In this document: positions 43,767 through 51,594 of the stretch, piece by piece
Layout: each line of letters starts with the position of its first letter
How positions within the stretch are numbered: the stretch's first letter is position 1
Origin: an uncultured Opitutales bacterium
GTDB taxonomy: Bacteria > Verrucomicrobiota > Verrucomicrobiia > Opitutales > Intestinicryptomonadaceae
NCBI GenBank assembly: GCA_944389175.1
Contig: CALXLK010000002.1
Location: 163,083 to 227,082 of the forward strand
Direction: 5' to 3'
Length of the DNA stretch: 64,000 bases
The notes under the pieces: model-generated
What the model was told of the DNA's origin: nothing
Database searches by the model: none
Seen by the model: the letters and a program-made list of their open reading frames with translations, nothing else
Position numbers and translations under genes: made by a program

Positions 43767-44550
43767 GGAACTTGAGAATGTAACGGCGAAGCTTTGGATA
43801 AAAAACGTATCCAAGAGCTTTAATTCCGCGCAGGGGCACGTGCAGGCTCTAAGCGATATTAATTTGCGCGTCGACGAGGGCGAGTTTGTGTGTCTTGTCG
43901 GGCCCAGCGGCTGTGGAAAGTCGACGTTGCTAAATCTTATTGCAGGGCTCGACCGCCCCGACTCGGGCGAGATACTCGTCGACAACGATGTAGTAAAGGG
44001 GCCCGGCCGCGACCGCATGGTCATGTTTCAGGAACACGCGCTTTTCCCGTGGCTCAACGTAATCGACAACGTCATGTTCGGTTTGAAGCTCAAGCCGAAT
44101 CTAAACGACCACGAGCGCAGGGAGGTAGCCAAGTTTTACCTGCATCTCGTGGGCCTCGACAATTTCGCGAAATCGGCCATTCACGAACTTTCCGGAGGCA
44201 TGAGGCAGAGGGTTGCCCTTGCCCGATCGCTTGCGCCAAACCCGAGAATCTTGCTTATGGACGAGACTTTCGGCGCCCTCGACGCGCTCACCAGGGAGCA
44301 GCTCTACGGCGAAATTCAGCAAATATGGCAAAAGCGCAAAAAGACTATCGTTTTCGTCACGCACAATATCCGCGAGGCGGTTTGCCTGGGCGACAGGGTC
44401 ATCTTGTTTACGCCGCATCCGGGGCATATAGCCCAGATATTCGATATTGGCCTGCCGCGCCTGCGCGACATTAACGATCCTGCGCTTACGTCTTACGCCC
44501 AACAGATAACGTCGGCTTTGAAGCACCATATAGGGGAGGTTGCCGAATGA
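43753..44550 (+). CDS. ABC transporter ATP-binding protein (SsuB/TauB type)
   Basis: 265 residues. Walker A GPSGCGKSTLL, signature LSGGMRQRVALARSLA, Walker B RILLMDETFGALD and switch His VFVTHNIREAV are all present. The variant FQEHALFPWLNV Q-loop segment is typical of the nitrate/sulfonate ATPase subfamily. It starts within the binding-protein gene (14-base overlap) and overlaps the permease as ATGA. Confidence 0.92.
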   Translation: MSLNKELENVTAKLWIKNVSKSFNSAQGHVQALSDINLRVDEGEFVCLVGPSGCGKSTLLNLIAGLDRPDSGEILVDNDVVKGPGRDRMVMFQEHALFPWLNVIDNVMFGLKLKPNLNDHERREVAKFYLHLVGLDNFAKSAIHELSGGMRQRVALARSLAPNPRILLMDETFGALDALTREQLYGEIQQIWQKRKKTIVFVTHNIREAVCLGDRVILFTPHPGHIAQIFDIGLPRLRDINDPALTSYAQQITSALKHHIGEVAE

Positions 44551-45329
44551 AAAAAGATAAGGTTTTAAGAGTATTGTTTTCGGTATCGGTCTTTGCGGTC
44601 CTGCTTTTGCTGTGGGAGTTTTGCGTGGGCTATTTGGGACTGTTAAAACACAGCCTGCCTGCGCCCTCGAGCGTGGCGGCTTACTTGTGGAACTCGACTC
44701 TGGACTTGACGTTGCCGGGGGCGATACTTGTGACTATGAAGCGCCTGATAGTCGGGTACTTCATCGGTATTTTTGCGGGAATCCCACTCGGAATGTTTTG
44801 CGCCCGGTTTAATATCTTCAACGACACTCTCGGAGTTCTGGCTCTCGGATTGCAGGCCCTGCCGAGCGTCTGTTGGGTGCCGCTTGCAATAATATGGTTT
44901 GGACAGAGCGAGTCGGCGATGCTTTTTGTCGTCGTAATGGGCACGATATGGTCGATGATTTTGGCCACTATCCACGGCGTTAAGACCATTCCGCCGATAT
45001 ACCTTAGAGCCGCCAGCACAATGGGCTCAAAAGGTCTTCATACATGGATACACGTTATTCTGCCTGCTTCCTTCCCGAGCGTCTTGAGCGGCATGAAGCA
45101 GGGGTGGGCTTTCGCGTGGCGTTCGCTGATGGCCGCGGAAATATACGTGACGATATTGACCGGTTTCGGCTTGGGGCAGCTGCTGCACTACGGAAGAGAG
45201 CTGCTTGATATGAACCAAGTCATAGGCGTGATGTTTACGGTGATTTTGATAGGCCTGCTCGTCGACAAGGCTCTCTTCTCTCCGCTGGAGGCCCGCCTGA
45301 GGAAAAAGTGGGGCATAGAGGGCGACTAG
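44547..45329 (+). CDS. ABC transporter permease (SsuC/TauC type)
   Basis: 260 residues with about six hydrophobic segments. The EAA loop reads YLRAASTMGSKGLHTWIHVILPASFPSVLSG-like, here about residues 150-180 (AASTMGSKG followed by VILPASFPSV), and is typical of the BPD_transp_1 SsuC group. GLGQLLHYGRELLDM is the matching C-terminal part. It forms the inner-membrane channel of the importer. Overlaps the ATPase gene by ATGA. Confidence 0.92.
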   Translation: MKKDKVLRVLFSVSVFAVLLLLWEFCVGYLGLLKHSLPAPSSVAAYLWNSTLDLTLPGAILVTMKRLIVGYFIGIFAGIPLGMFCARFNIFNDTLGVLALGLQALPSVCWVPLAIIWFGQSESAMLFVVVMGTIWSMILATIHGVKTIPPIYLRAASTMGSKGLHTWIHVILPASFPSVLSGMKQGWAFAWRSLMAAEIYVTILTGFGLGQLLHYGRELLDMNQVIGVMFTVILIGLLVDKALFSPLEARLRKKWGIEGD

Positions 45330-45356
45330 CCTGATTTTTTTCCCGATTTTTTAGAT

Positions 45357-45383
45357 TGCCCCGCGCATATGCGGGGCATTTTT
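45357..45383 (+). terminator. Intrinsic terminator after the sulfonate-type ABC operon
   Basis: Eight-bp stem TGCCCCGC / GCGGGGCA with loop GCATAT, then TTTTTAT. It lies 27 bases past the permease stop. Confidence 0.85.
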
Positions 45384-45763
45384 ATAGGTGTGCCTATTGC
45401 GCCATAATGCGCGAACATGTTAACGCGCGGGTATTTCGCGGCAGAGAATTGCGTCTGTCCCGTAAAAATCGGCGGGGCATGTTCGGATAGAGACCTCTTT
45501 TTTGCAGACTAGGCGGCATGGCGCTCGCCCTTGCGGAGATCGGAATTGCCGGCGTTTGCCCGTTTGCCGCATGTTTGCAGGCGGCCTTTTGGGGAGGCTT
45601 GGGCGCCGTAAGACCCGCCACTTTTGCAAATTTATCGTTTTTTTGAAAACCTGATTTTCCTGCGGTATGCGCGCGCAAATATTCCACTCTGAGAGGCAAA
45701 TTAACGGGGCAGGCGACCGTTTTTGAGAAACGCGGCAACGCTTTGCGTCGGACGAAGGGGCGT
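45384..45763. other. Intergenic region with no recognised gene
   Basis: Between the terminator and the stop of the apbE gene. Two overlapping minus-strand frames (about 114 and 137 codons) have arginine/proline-rich translations and no ribosome binding site, so I regard them as non-coding. I see no RNA gene. Confidence 0.5.
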
Positions 45764-46606
45764 CTAGTCTATAAATTCTATTGACGCGTTCTTTTCGGCC
45801 CGCAGGGCTGCGGAGATATTGTATTTTGAACACACGTTAGCTATCTCCTCCTTCGAGAGTATCATAAACGCAGTCGACATTGCATCCGATATGGCCCCGC
45901 TTCCCGAAAACGCCCACGCCTGGTATGCGCGGTGTTGGGGTATTTTGCCCGTGCGGCAGTCTATAATGTGCTCGCCGAGCACCTCGAGCCCCGAGGCTCC
46001 CACAAACGCACCGCTCGAGGGCACAGATACGCCGTCTGATAAGTTGACTCTCCACGGGTCGCCGTTTTCGTCGGCGCCTATCGAGTATATGGAACTTGCG
46101 CCGAAGGAGACGAAGGCGTCTTTTATTTCCCAGTTGTCTTCTATTACTTCGGCGGCCTTGTCGAGGGCAAATCCCTTGCCTATGGCGCCGAGGTCGATCT
46201 TGCCTTCTTCGAGCTTTTCAACGATGTAGTTTTCGTCGTCAAAGGCGAACTTTCCCCTGCGGGGCTCGGCGATTTTCCCGTAGCGGTCGACATTCTTGTT
46301 TTTGAGGAAAAATTCGCCCATGGTTACGTCTATTGCGCCTTTTGAAATTTCGTAGGCCTGCATGGCGGCCTTGAGGCAGTCGTAAGTGGTGCTTGTTATT
46401 TTTACGGGCACGCCCACGGGCGATTCGTTTATCATGGATATGTCCGTGCCGTAGCCGTAGAGGCTTATAAGCTCCTCTATTGACTTGATGAGGTTGTAGC
46501 ATTCGTAGGCGACTGTTTTTGCCGTCTGCTCGTCGATATTGGGGAAGAGGAACACGATGTCGGTGTTCATCAGCTCGTAATCGTACCTGTGGGTCTTTTT
46601 CTGCAT
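45764..46606 (-). CDS. apbE: FAD:protein FMN transferase (ApbE family) without signal peptide
   Basis: 280 residues against the usual 320-350. The N-terminus MQKKTHRYDYELMNTDIVF begins in the mature domain and has no signal peptide or lipobox, unlike most members. Family segments are SLYGYGTDISMINES, GAIDVTMGEFFL, KIDLGAIGKGFALDKA (FAD/metal binding) and GASSIYSIG. The enzyme attaches FMN covalently to Thr of Na+-translocating Rnf/Nqr subunits or of other proteins. No such targets are encoded nearby. Alternative starts upstream are not apparent. Confidence 0.85.
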   Translation of the reverse strand: MQKKTHRYDYELMNTDIVFLFPNIDEQTAKTVAYECYNLIKSIEELISLYGYGTDISMINESPVGVPVKITSTTYDCLKAAMQAYEISKGAIDVTMGEFFLKNKNVDRYGKIAEPRRGKFAFDDENYIVEKLEEGKIDLGAIGKGFALDKAAEVIEDNWEIKDAFVSFGASSIYSIGADENGDPWRVNLSDGVSVPSSGAFVGASGLEVLGEHIIDCRTGKIPQHRAYQAWAFSGSGAISDAMSTAFMILSKEEIANVCSKYNISAALRAEKNASIEFID

Positions 46607-46673
46607 AAACTTCTCGGCGCATTCAAGTTTATTTTGGTTGCAAAATCAAGTCTTTTGGTTGTTATATGCGCTT

Positions 46674-47348
46674 ATGCTGAGGGAATTTCAGAGTGTTTTT
46701 ATATTTGCCGTGTGCCTGCTTACCTTCACAGGCGGCGTATTTTTCGTTAAATACGAGAACGAGCGCGCGCAGACAAAGGCCCTGGAGGCAAAGACAAGGG
46801 AGAGCGCAGACAAAGTGGCCGAAATACAAAAACAGGCTCGCTTGGCCTACGAGCGCAGCGTCCAGGCAAATAAGCGCGCGGCCGAGAGCGCCAGAAAGGC
46901 AAAAGAGGCCCGCCAGATGTTCGAGCAGGCCGCACTCAAAAAACAGATGAGCCAAGAGCAAATCGTCTCTACCCTGAACGCCCAGCTTGAGAGAGAAGCC
47001 GACGCGCGCATAGCCGCGGAAAATTCGGCCAAAGAATTGGCGAAAGAGCGCGACAACCTCGCCAAATCGGTCGAGGAAACGCGAATGGCGCTCGAGCAGT
47101 TAAATAAGTCCGCAAAGCCAAACAGTGCGGCGGTGGGGGAACTTTCGAGAATTAAGGCCCTTTTGAGCCAGCGCGAGGCCGAAATCGAGCGACTCAAGGT
47201 TCGCCAGAGCCAGCTGGAACGGCTCGAGCGAGAGGCGCGGCAGGCGCAGCTTAGAACCGAAATGCAAATGCGCCAGAACAACTACCGCATTACAATCCCC
47301 AAATCAAAGAGGCTGATTTTCCCAATTACCAAATTTCGTTCCAATTAG
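46674..47348 (+). CDS. Membrane-anchored coiled-coil protein of unknown function
   Basis: 224 residues from the ATG at 46674; a TTG at 46638 would lengthen it by 12 hydrophobic residues. One transmembrane segment (about 8-25) is followed by a long heptad coiled coil, rich in Ala/Glu/Arg/Lys (about 30-195: AKTRESADKVAEIQKQARLA and later), and a basic tail (YRITIPKSKRLIFPITKF). No family is recognised. Its head lies 67 bases from the divergent apbE start. The next gene is the Pal-like lipoprotein, but they are 132 bases apart. Confidence 0.55.
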   Translation: MLREFQSVFIFAVCLLTFTGGVFFVKYENERAQTKALEAKTRESADKVAEIQKQARLAYERSVQANKRAAESARKAKEARQMFEQAALKKQMSQEQIVSTLNAQLEREADARIAAENSAKELAKERDNLAKSVEETRMALEQLNKSAKPNSAAVGELSRIKALLSQREAEIERLKVRQSQLERLEREARQAQLRTEMQMRQNNYRITIPKSKRLIFPITKFRSN

Positions 47349-47480
47349 AAATGGGTGGTTTGGGAGGCGTCGCCGTTTTTTGCGCAGCTAAAATATTTGC
47401 AGAAAAGCCTTGCAAAAATCCAAAATATCGAGAGACTTCGCAGGCACAAGTCCAATAATTTTTATACAAGAGTTAAAAAT

Positions 47481-48050
47481 ATGAAAAAGTTTTTGCTGAT
47501 TGCCTCATTGATAGCATCTTTATTTGTAATGTCGGCGTGCGACTCTATGGACGGCCCGTCGCCCTTGGATACGGCGGCCTCGTCTGGATCGCAGCTCGGC
47601 GGTGAAGACCTTTCCGATTCCCTCGGCGGGGCGAACGCCATGTCCGACGGTCTGCAGGAGCGCGGCTTCAATGACGCGGCCACCGGGTTTGATCCGGAAA
47701 ACATAAATCCCGAGGACATAGTAGGCACTATATATTTCGGCTTCAACCAGTATGCCATATCGTCGGCCGAGCGCGGCAATGTGAAGAAGGCGGCGGCTTT
47801 CTTTAAGGCCAATCCTAACATGAAAGTTTATCTGGTGGGCCATACGGACTGGTACGGAACAGAGGAGTACAACATGCTCCTTTCCGACAAGCGCTGCAAA
47901 TCGGTTCAAGACTATATGCTCGGATTGGGCATGAATGGTTCCAAGATAGAGACGGTCGCCAGGGGAGAGCAGGGCGCGGTTGTTGACGTGGCCAAAGATT
48001 CGCCCGAGGCAAAGCACGACCGCCGCGTGGACATCGTCAAGATGAGGTAA
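47481..48050 (+). CDS. OmpA/Pal-family peptidoglycan-associated lipoprotein
   Basis: 189 residues from the ATG at 47481 (MKKFLLIASLIASLFVMSAC, lipobox MSAC). A Ser/Gly/Asp-rich linker leads to an OmpA C-terminal domain (about 85-189): IYFGFNQYAIS, GHTDWYGTEEYNM, LSDKRCKSVQDYM and DRRVDIVKM, with the conserved Asp and Arg that bind diaminopimelate. It probably tethers the outer membrane to peptidoglycan, as Pal does in the Tol-Pal system; no tol genes are in the window. A terminator follows 19 bases later. Confidence 0.87.
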   Translation: MKKFLLIASLIASLFVMSACDSMDGPSPLDTAASSGSQLGGEDLSDSLGGANAMSDGLQERGFNDAATGFDPENINPEDIVGTIYFGFNQYAISSAERGNVKKAAAFFKANPNMKVYLVGHTDWYGTEEYNMLLSDKRCKSVQDYMLGLGMNGSKIETVARGEQGAVVDVAKDSPEAKHDRRVDIVKMR

Positions 48051-48068
48051 TGGCGCGTTGATTTTTAG

Positions 48069-48094
48069 GCGGCTCTACCGAGCCGCTTTTTTTT
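48069..48094 (+). terminator. Intrinsic terminator after the Pal-like gene
   Basis: Seven-bp G+C stem GCGGCTC / GAGCCGC, loop TACC, then eight T. Confidence 0.88.
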
Positions 48095-48211
48095 AGCTTA
48101 ATAGGGCGTTTAAGCGCAATCGGGCAATTTGACTTTTGAGTGCTGCGTGGCAGTTTACGACGATGGATTAAAATATAGAGCCTCGCCAAGCCAATAACAA
48201 GAAACCGATAA

Positions 48212-48895
48212 ATGGAAGAAGAAAAGACAATAATATCCATAAGAGGCCTGAGGCATTCCTACCAGGAGGGCGACGAGATGAAAGAGGTCTTGCACTCGGT
48301 TGACATGGATTTTTATAAGGGCGAGATTGTCATTATCATGGGGCCTTCGGGCTCCGGGAAATCGACTCTTCTGAAGGTGATGGGCGCGCAGCTTACAATT
48401 CAAGACGGCGACGTGCGCATAGGAGATTTTTCGCTAAAGGGGGCTTCCCCGAGGCAATTGATGGAAATACGCAGGCATTTGGGCTTTATATTTCAGTCGC
48501 ACCACCTCATAAATTCGATAAGCGTCTTGCAAAACGTTCAGTTGCCGCTGGCCTTTGATCCGACGGCGACGGCAAAAACGTCGAAAGAGAGGGCGCTGAA
48601 GGCGTTGGCGACTGTCGGCATAGAATCGCAGGCGTTTAAAAAGCCCTCGCGGCTTTCCGGCGGACAGCGCCAAAGAGTGGCGATAGCGCGCGCTCTCATA
48701 AGAAAGCCGGCGATAGTCTTGGCCGACGAGCCCACGGCTTCGCTCGACGAAAAAAGCGGCAGGGAGGTCGTAGAGATAATAAGAGAAATGGCCAAGACTC
48801 TAGGGGTGACCGTCGTGCTCGTCACCCACGACAACAGAATTTTGGACATAGCCGATCGCATAGTAAAGCTCGTCGACGGCAGAATTAGGGAATAG
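48212..48895 (+). CDS. ABC transporter ATP-binding protein, LolD/MacB type, without a permease gene
   Basis: 227 residues. Walker A GPSGSGKSTLLKV, Q-loop FQSHHLINSISVLQNV, signature LSGGQRQRVAIARALI and Walker B AIVLADEPTASLDEKSG. The subfamily is that of LolD, MacB and FtsE-like export/tripartite lipoprotein ATPases. No FtsX/MacB-type permease is near; instead a sodium symporter gene starts 6 bases after its stop. It may serve a permease encoded elsewhere, or the symporter operon has simply captured it. The start has no clear ribosome binding site (ATG after CCGATAA). Confidence 0.85.
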   Translation: MEEEKTIISIRGLRHSYQEGDEMKEVLHSVDMDFYKGEIVIIMGPSGSGKSTLLKVMGAQLTIQDGDVRIGDFSLKGASPRQLMEIRRHLGFIFQSHHLINSISVLQNVQLPLAFDPTATAKTSKERALKALATVGIESQAFKKPSRLSGGQRQRVAIARALIRKPAIVLADEPTASLDEKSGREVVEIIREMAKTLGVTVVLVTHDNRILDIADRIVKLVDGRIRE

Positions 48896-48901
48896 CCGGC
48901 A

Positions 48902-50638
48902 ATGAAAAAAGAATTCTGGAATTCTAAGATCGGCATAATATTTGCGGTGGCAGGCAGCGCGGTGGGGCTGGGAAATTTTCTGAAGTTTCCGGGGCTAGTG
49001 GCAATGTACGGCGGGGCGTCGTTTATGATTGCCTACGTTGTTTCGTTCTTCCTCGTGGGAGTTCCCATTTCCATCCTGGAATGGACTATGGGCAGGCGGG
49101 GCGGCCAAATTGGCTACCACTCGTCGGCGGGGATACTTGGGTACATATGCGGCTCAAAGAAGGCGGCGTATTTCGGCATTCTCGGCCCGTGCATGACGCT
49201 GATTGTTTTCTGCTACTACGTGTATATCGAGGCGTGGTGCCTGGGGTACGCATACCATTTCATGTGCGGCAACATTAGTTTCGATTCACTCGAGCAATCT
49301 GGCGGCTTCTTCGCCAATTTTGTCGGCGCATTGAGCGACGGCTCGGCGGTTTCGTTTTCGACGGAAAAGGTCTTTGTATTCTTTCTGGTCTCGTTTCTGC
49401 TAAATTTCTACATTATATACAGGGGCGTAACCGGTGGAATAGAAAAATTTTGCAAGTACGCAATGCCGACATTGATTTTAGTCGGGGTGATTATCGTGGT
49501 AAAGATGATGACGCTCGGGTGCGTGACCCCCGAGCATCCCGAGCGTTCGATAAATCAAGGACTGGGTTTCATGTGGAACCCGGTCAAGGTGGAGCTTAAA
49601 GAAGACGTCGGGGGGCGATGGAAAACCATCCAGCCGCTTGTGGGAGACGCCGAAATAGCAAAGGTAAAAAGGCAAATCGACGCCGAGAACGCGGCGGCGG
49701 CAGCTGCGGGAAAGCCCGCGATAAAGAAAATAGAGTATATATCCGTCGCCAAACAGCTCTCCAACCCTTCGATATGGATTGCCGCAGCCGGCCAGGTATT
49801 TTTCTCTTTGACCGTCGGATTTTCTGCCATAATGACCTACGCGAGCTTCCTTCGACCCAAGGGCGATATAGTCTTAAGCGCCGTATCTTCGTGCGCAACC
49901 AACGAATTTTTCGAGGTGTGCCTCGGCGGAATGATAACGGTGCCTGCGGCTGTGGCTTTCTTCGGCGTCGCCGGCGCAATAGGGGCGGGTTTGAGCCTGT
50001 TTGATTTGGGGTTCAAGGTGTTGCCGCTGGTCTTCTTTAGAATGCCAATGGGCGAACTTTTTGGCTTCTTATTCTTCTTTTTGCTCTATATTTCTGCAGT
50101 GACGAGCTCCATTTCAATGTTGATGCCAAGCGTTGCCTTCATCGAGGAGGCCACTGGCTTTAGGCGCAGGGCCTCCTTGCCGCTTCTTGGAATTATCACA
50201 TTTTTTGTGTCGAGTTTTGTAATGTTTTTCTCCAAAGACCTGAAGGCTATGGACACCATGGATTTTTGGATAGGCCAGGTTACGCTCTTTATTTTTGCCA
50301 TGGTTCAAACCGTCATGTTCTCATGGGTTTTCGGCGCAAAGAGAGGCAGGCTTGAGGCAAATGAAGGCTCTGAAATAAAACTGCCGAAGGCGTACGAGTT
50401 TGTGGTAAAGTACATTTCTCCGACTATACTATTTGCGGTGTTTTCCTGCTGGATGGCGCGGGATATTTTGGGGATTTTTGGCTCTCAAAACCTATCGCCT
50501 TACATACTCGACATCTTTGGCGACAACCACAGCAACGCTGCGAGATTCTCTTGCGTGATAATAGCAGGCATATACGTTTTCTACGCCTTAATGCTGTTTT
50601 CGTCGCGGCGCTACAATAAGCTAAAGGAGACAAAATAA
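48902..50638 (+). CDS. NSS-family sodium-dependent transporter with enlarged loop
   Basis: 578 residues with 12 expected hydrophobic segments. TM1 reads AVAGSAVGLGNFLKFP, the unwound Na+-site motif of NSS/SLC6 proteins; SLTVGFSAIMTYASFL is the TM6 region. It takes up an amino acid or other solute with Na+ into the cytoplasm. A hydrophilic insertion of about 55 residues (about 229-286, Glu/Lys/Ala-rich) sits before TM6, where relatives have a short extracellular loop. The upstream ATPase gene (6 bases) and the overlapping small MetS-like gene suggest one transcript. The substrate cannot be told. Confidence 0.9.
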   Translation: MKKEFWNSKIGIIFAVAGSAVGLGNFLKFPGLVAMYGGASFMIAYVVSFFLVGVPISILEWTMGRRGGQIGYHSSAGILGYICGSKKAAYFGILGPCMTLIVFCYYVYIEAWCLGYAYHFMCGNISFDSLEQSGGFFANFVGALSDGSAVSFSTEKVFVFFLVSFLLNFYIIYRGVTGGIEKFCKYAMPTLILVGVIIVVKMMTLGCVTPEHPERSINQGLGFMWNPVKVELKEDVGGRWKTIQPLVGDAEIAKVKRQIDAENAAAAAAGKPAIKKIEYISVAKQLSNPSIWIAAAGQVFFSLTVGFSAIMTYASFLRPKGDIVLSAVSSCATNEFFEVCLGGMITVPAAVAFFGVAGAIGAGLSLFDLGFKVLPLVFFRMPMGELFGFLFFFLLYISAVTSSISMLMPSVAFIEEATGFRRRASLPLLGIITFFVSSFVMFFSKDLKAMDTMDFWIGQVTLFIFAMVQTVMFSWVFGAKRGRLEANEGSEIKLPKAYEFVVKYISPTILFAVFSCWMARDILGIFGSQNLSPYILDIFGDNHSNAARFSCVIIAGIYVFYALMLFSSRRYNKLKETK

Positions 50639-50781
50639 TGACTATCGGCGGCTGGATAACTATGTGCGTGTCAATGGGCTCTTTCGCTCTCCTATTTATA
50701 TGGTGCATGCGAAAAGCCCTCTTAAGCGACAAATCTGCAAGGCAAAAAAAACGCCAGGATACTCAAAAAAGCAAGGCTTAA
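50638..50781 (+). CDS. MetS-like small subunit of the NSS transporter (47 residues)
   Basis: The ATG at 50638 overlaps the transporter stop as TAATG. Translation starts MTIGGWITMCVSMGSFALL, has one hydrophobic segment (about 3-24) and then a basic tail (KSARQKKRQDTQKSKA). A single-TM micro-protein directly after a bacterial NSS transporter matches the MetS family (MetP-MetS of methionine/alanine importers), which is known to be needed for activity in some NSS systems. The identity of sequence with that family is not checked. A hairpin with a T run follows. Confidence 0.72.
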   Translation: MTIGGWITMCVSMGSFALLFIWCMRKALLSDKSARQKKRQDTQKSKA

Positions 50782-50817
50782 GGCTTCGGCGCGCCGTCGG
50801 CGCGGTGGCCTGTTTTT
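50781..50817 (+). terminator. Probable terminator after the MetS-like gene
   Basis: A G+C-rich hairpin (CGCGCC GTC GGCGCG) with outer arms AGGC / GCCT and then GTTTTT. It starts at the last base of the stop codon. Confidence 0.5.
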
Positions 50818-51473
50818 GCAGGTTTGTGCGCGAAATTGCCTGCAGATTTTTTCCATCTTTTGCCATGTTTTGCTTTTTTATATGGCGCATAGTGCCTTCA
50901 GTTGCAAAAATGCGGGTATGTATATTGTAATGTGCAGGGACAATAGGCAGCGCTAACAAAAGGCAATCAATCTTGCAAATGCCTCAGCATTCCTTTCGCG
51001 TGCCAGCGTTTTTCTTTCTTTCGGGGTGGCGGTGGAGATGAAATCAATGCTCCGTAAACTGCGCTAAAAATACCCCGACAATCCTAACGCCCTCCGGGCG
51101 CGCATAAGCTCGGTATCCGCCAAGAATTTGCTTTGCGCGCACTAGGCGCGGCACATAGATATTTCGCCGTTTTTTCCCTTCTTTTTCGACAGAGCTCGCT
51201 GCAGCCAAAATTGCGGCATAGATTTTGAATATGGAGAAATCGGGAGTCGGGAATGCTTTTTATCTAAGATGTCTTAAGTGTGTTTATGGTGTCGGCAACA
51301 TCATATTTTATAAAAAATAGTACATAATGTCAAATATTGGCATTGTGCGGGTGCGGAATATTCTGGCCGGTGTTTAAAACTGTCCAAAATTGTATGTTTT
51401 TTGAGGTGGAGGGTCGAAAAATATACTAAAATGTAATTATCGCAAAATATGCGTCTGCGGCATGGTTATTGGC
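50818..51473. other. Long intergenic region upstream of ppdK
   Basis: About 650 bases in which I see no gene. The frames in it are short and the last part (51300-51470) is AT-rich. No tRNA or known RNA motif was recognised. It may hold ppdK regulatory sites. Confidence 0.5.
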
Positions 51474-51501
51474 TTGACAAAACGGTCGATAATCCGAGAA
51501 T
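51474..51501 (+). promoter_or_regulatory. Candidate ppdK promoter
   Basis: TTGACA at 51474, 16-base spacer, GAGAAT (4/6) at 51496. It lies about 94 bases upstream of the ppdK ATG. Confidence 0.5.
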
Positions 51502-51594
51502 AAAAGAAAGCCTTAGATGATTTTCTTTGCTGAGGAATATTGGAAATTCGGCGCCTAAGCGGCGACGGATATCGAAACACAAAAACGGAAATAA

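Noticed and set aside
45394..45833. Minus-strand frames downstream of apbE
   Set aside because: Arg/Pro/Lys-rich translations with no start signals; one overlaps the apbE end and another the permease terminator region.
50664..50930. 88-codon plus-strand frame overlapping the MetS-like gene
   Set aside because: It is in another frame, runs through the hairpin and has no start signal; the 47-residue frame at 50638 fits better.
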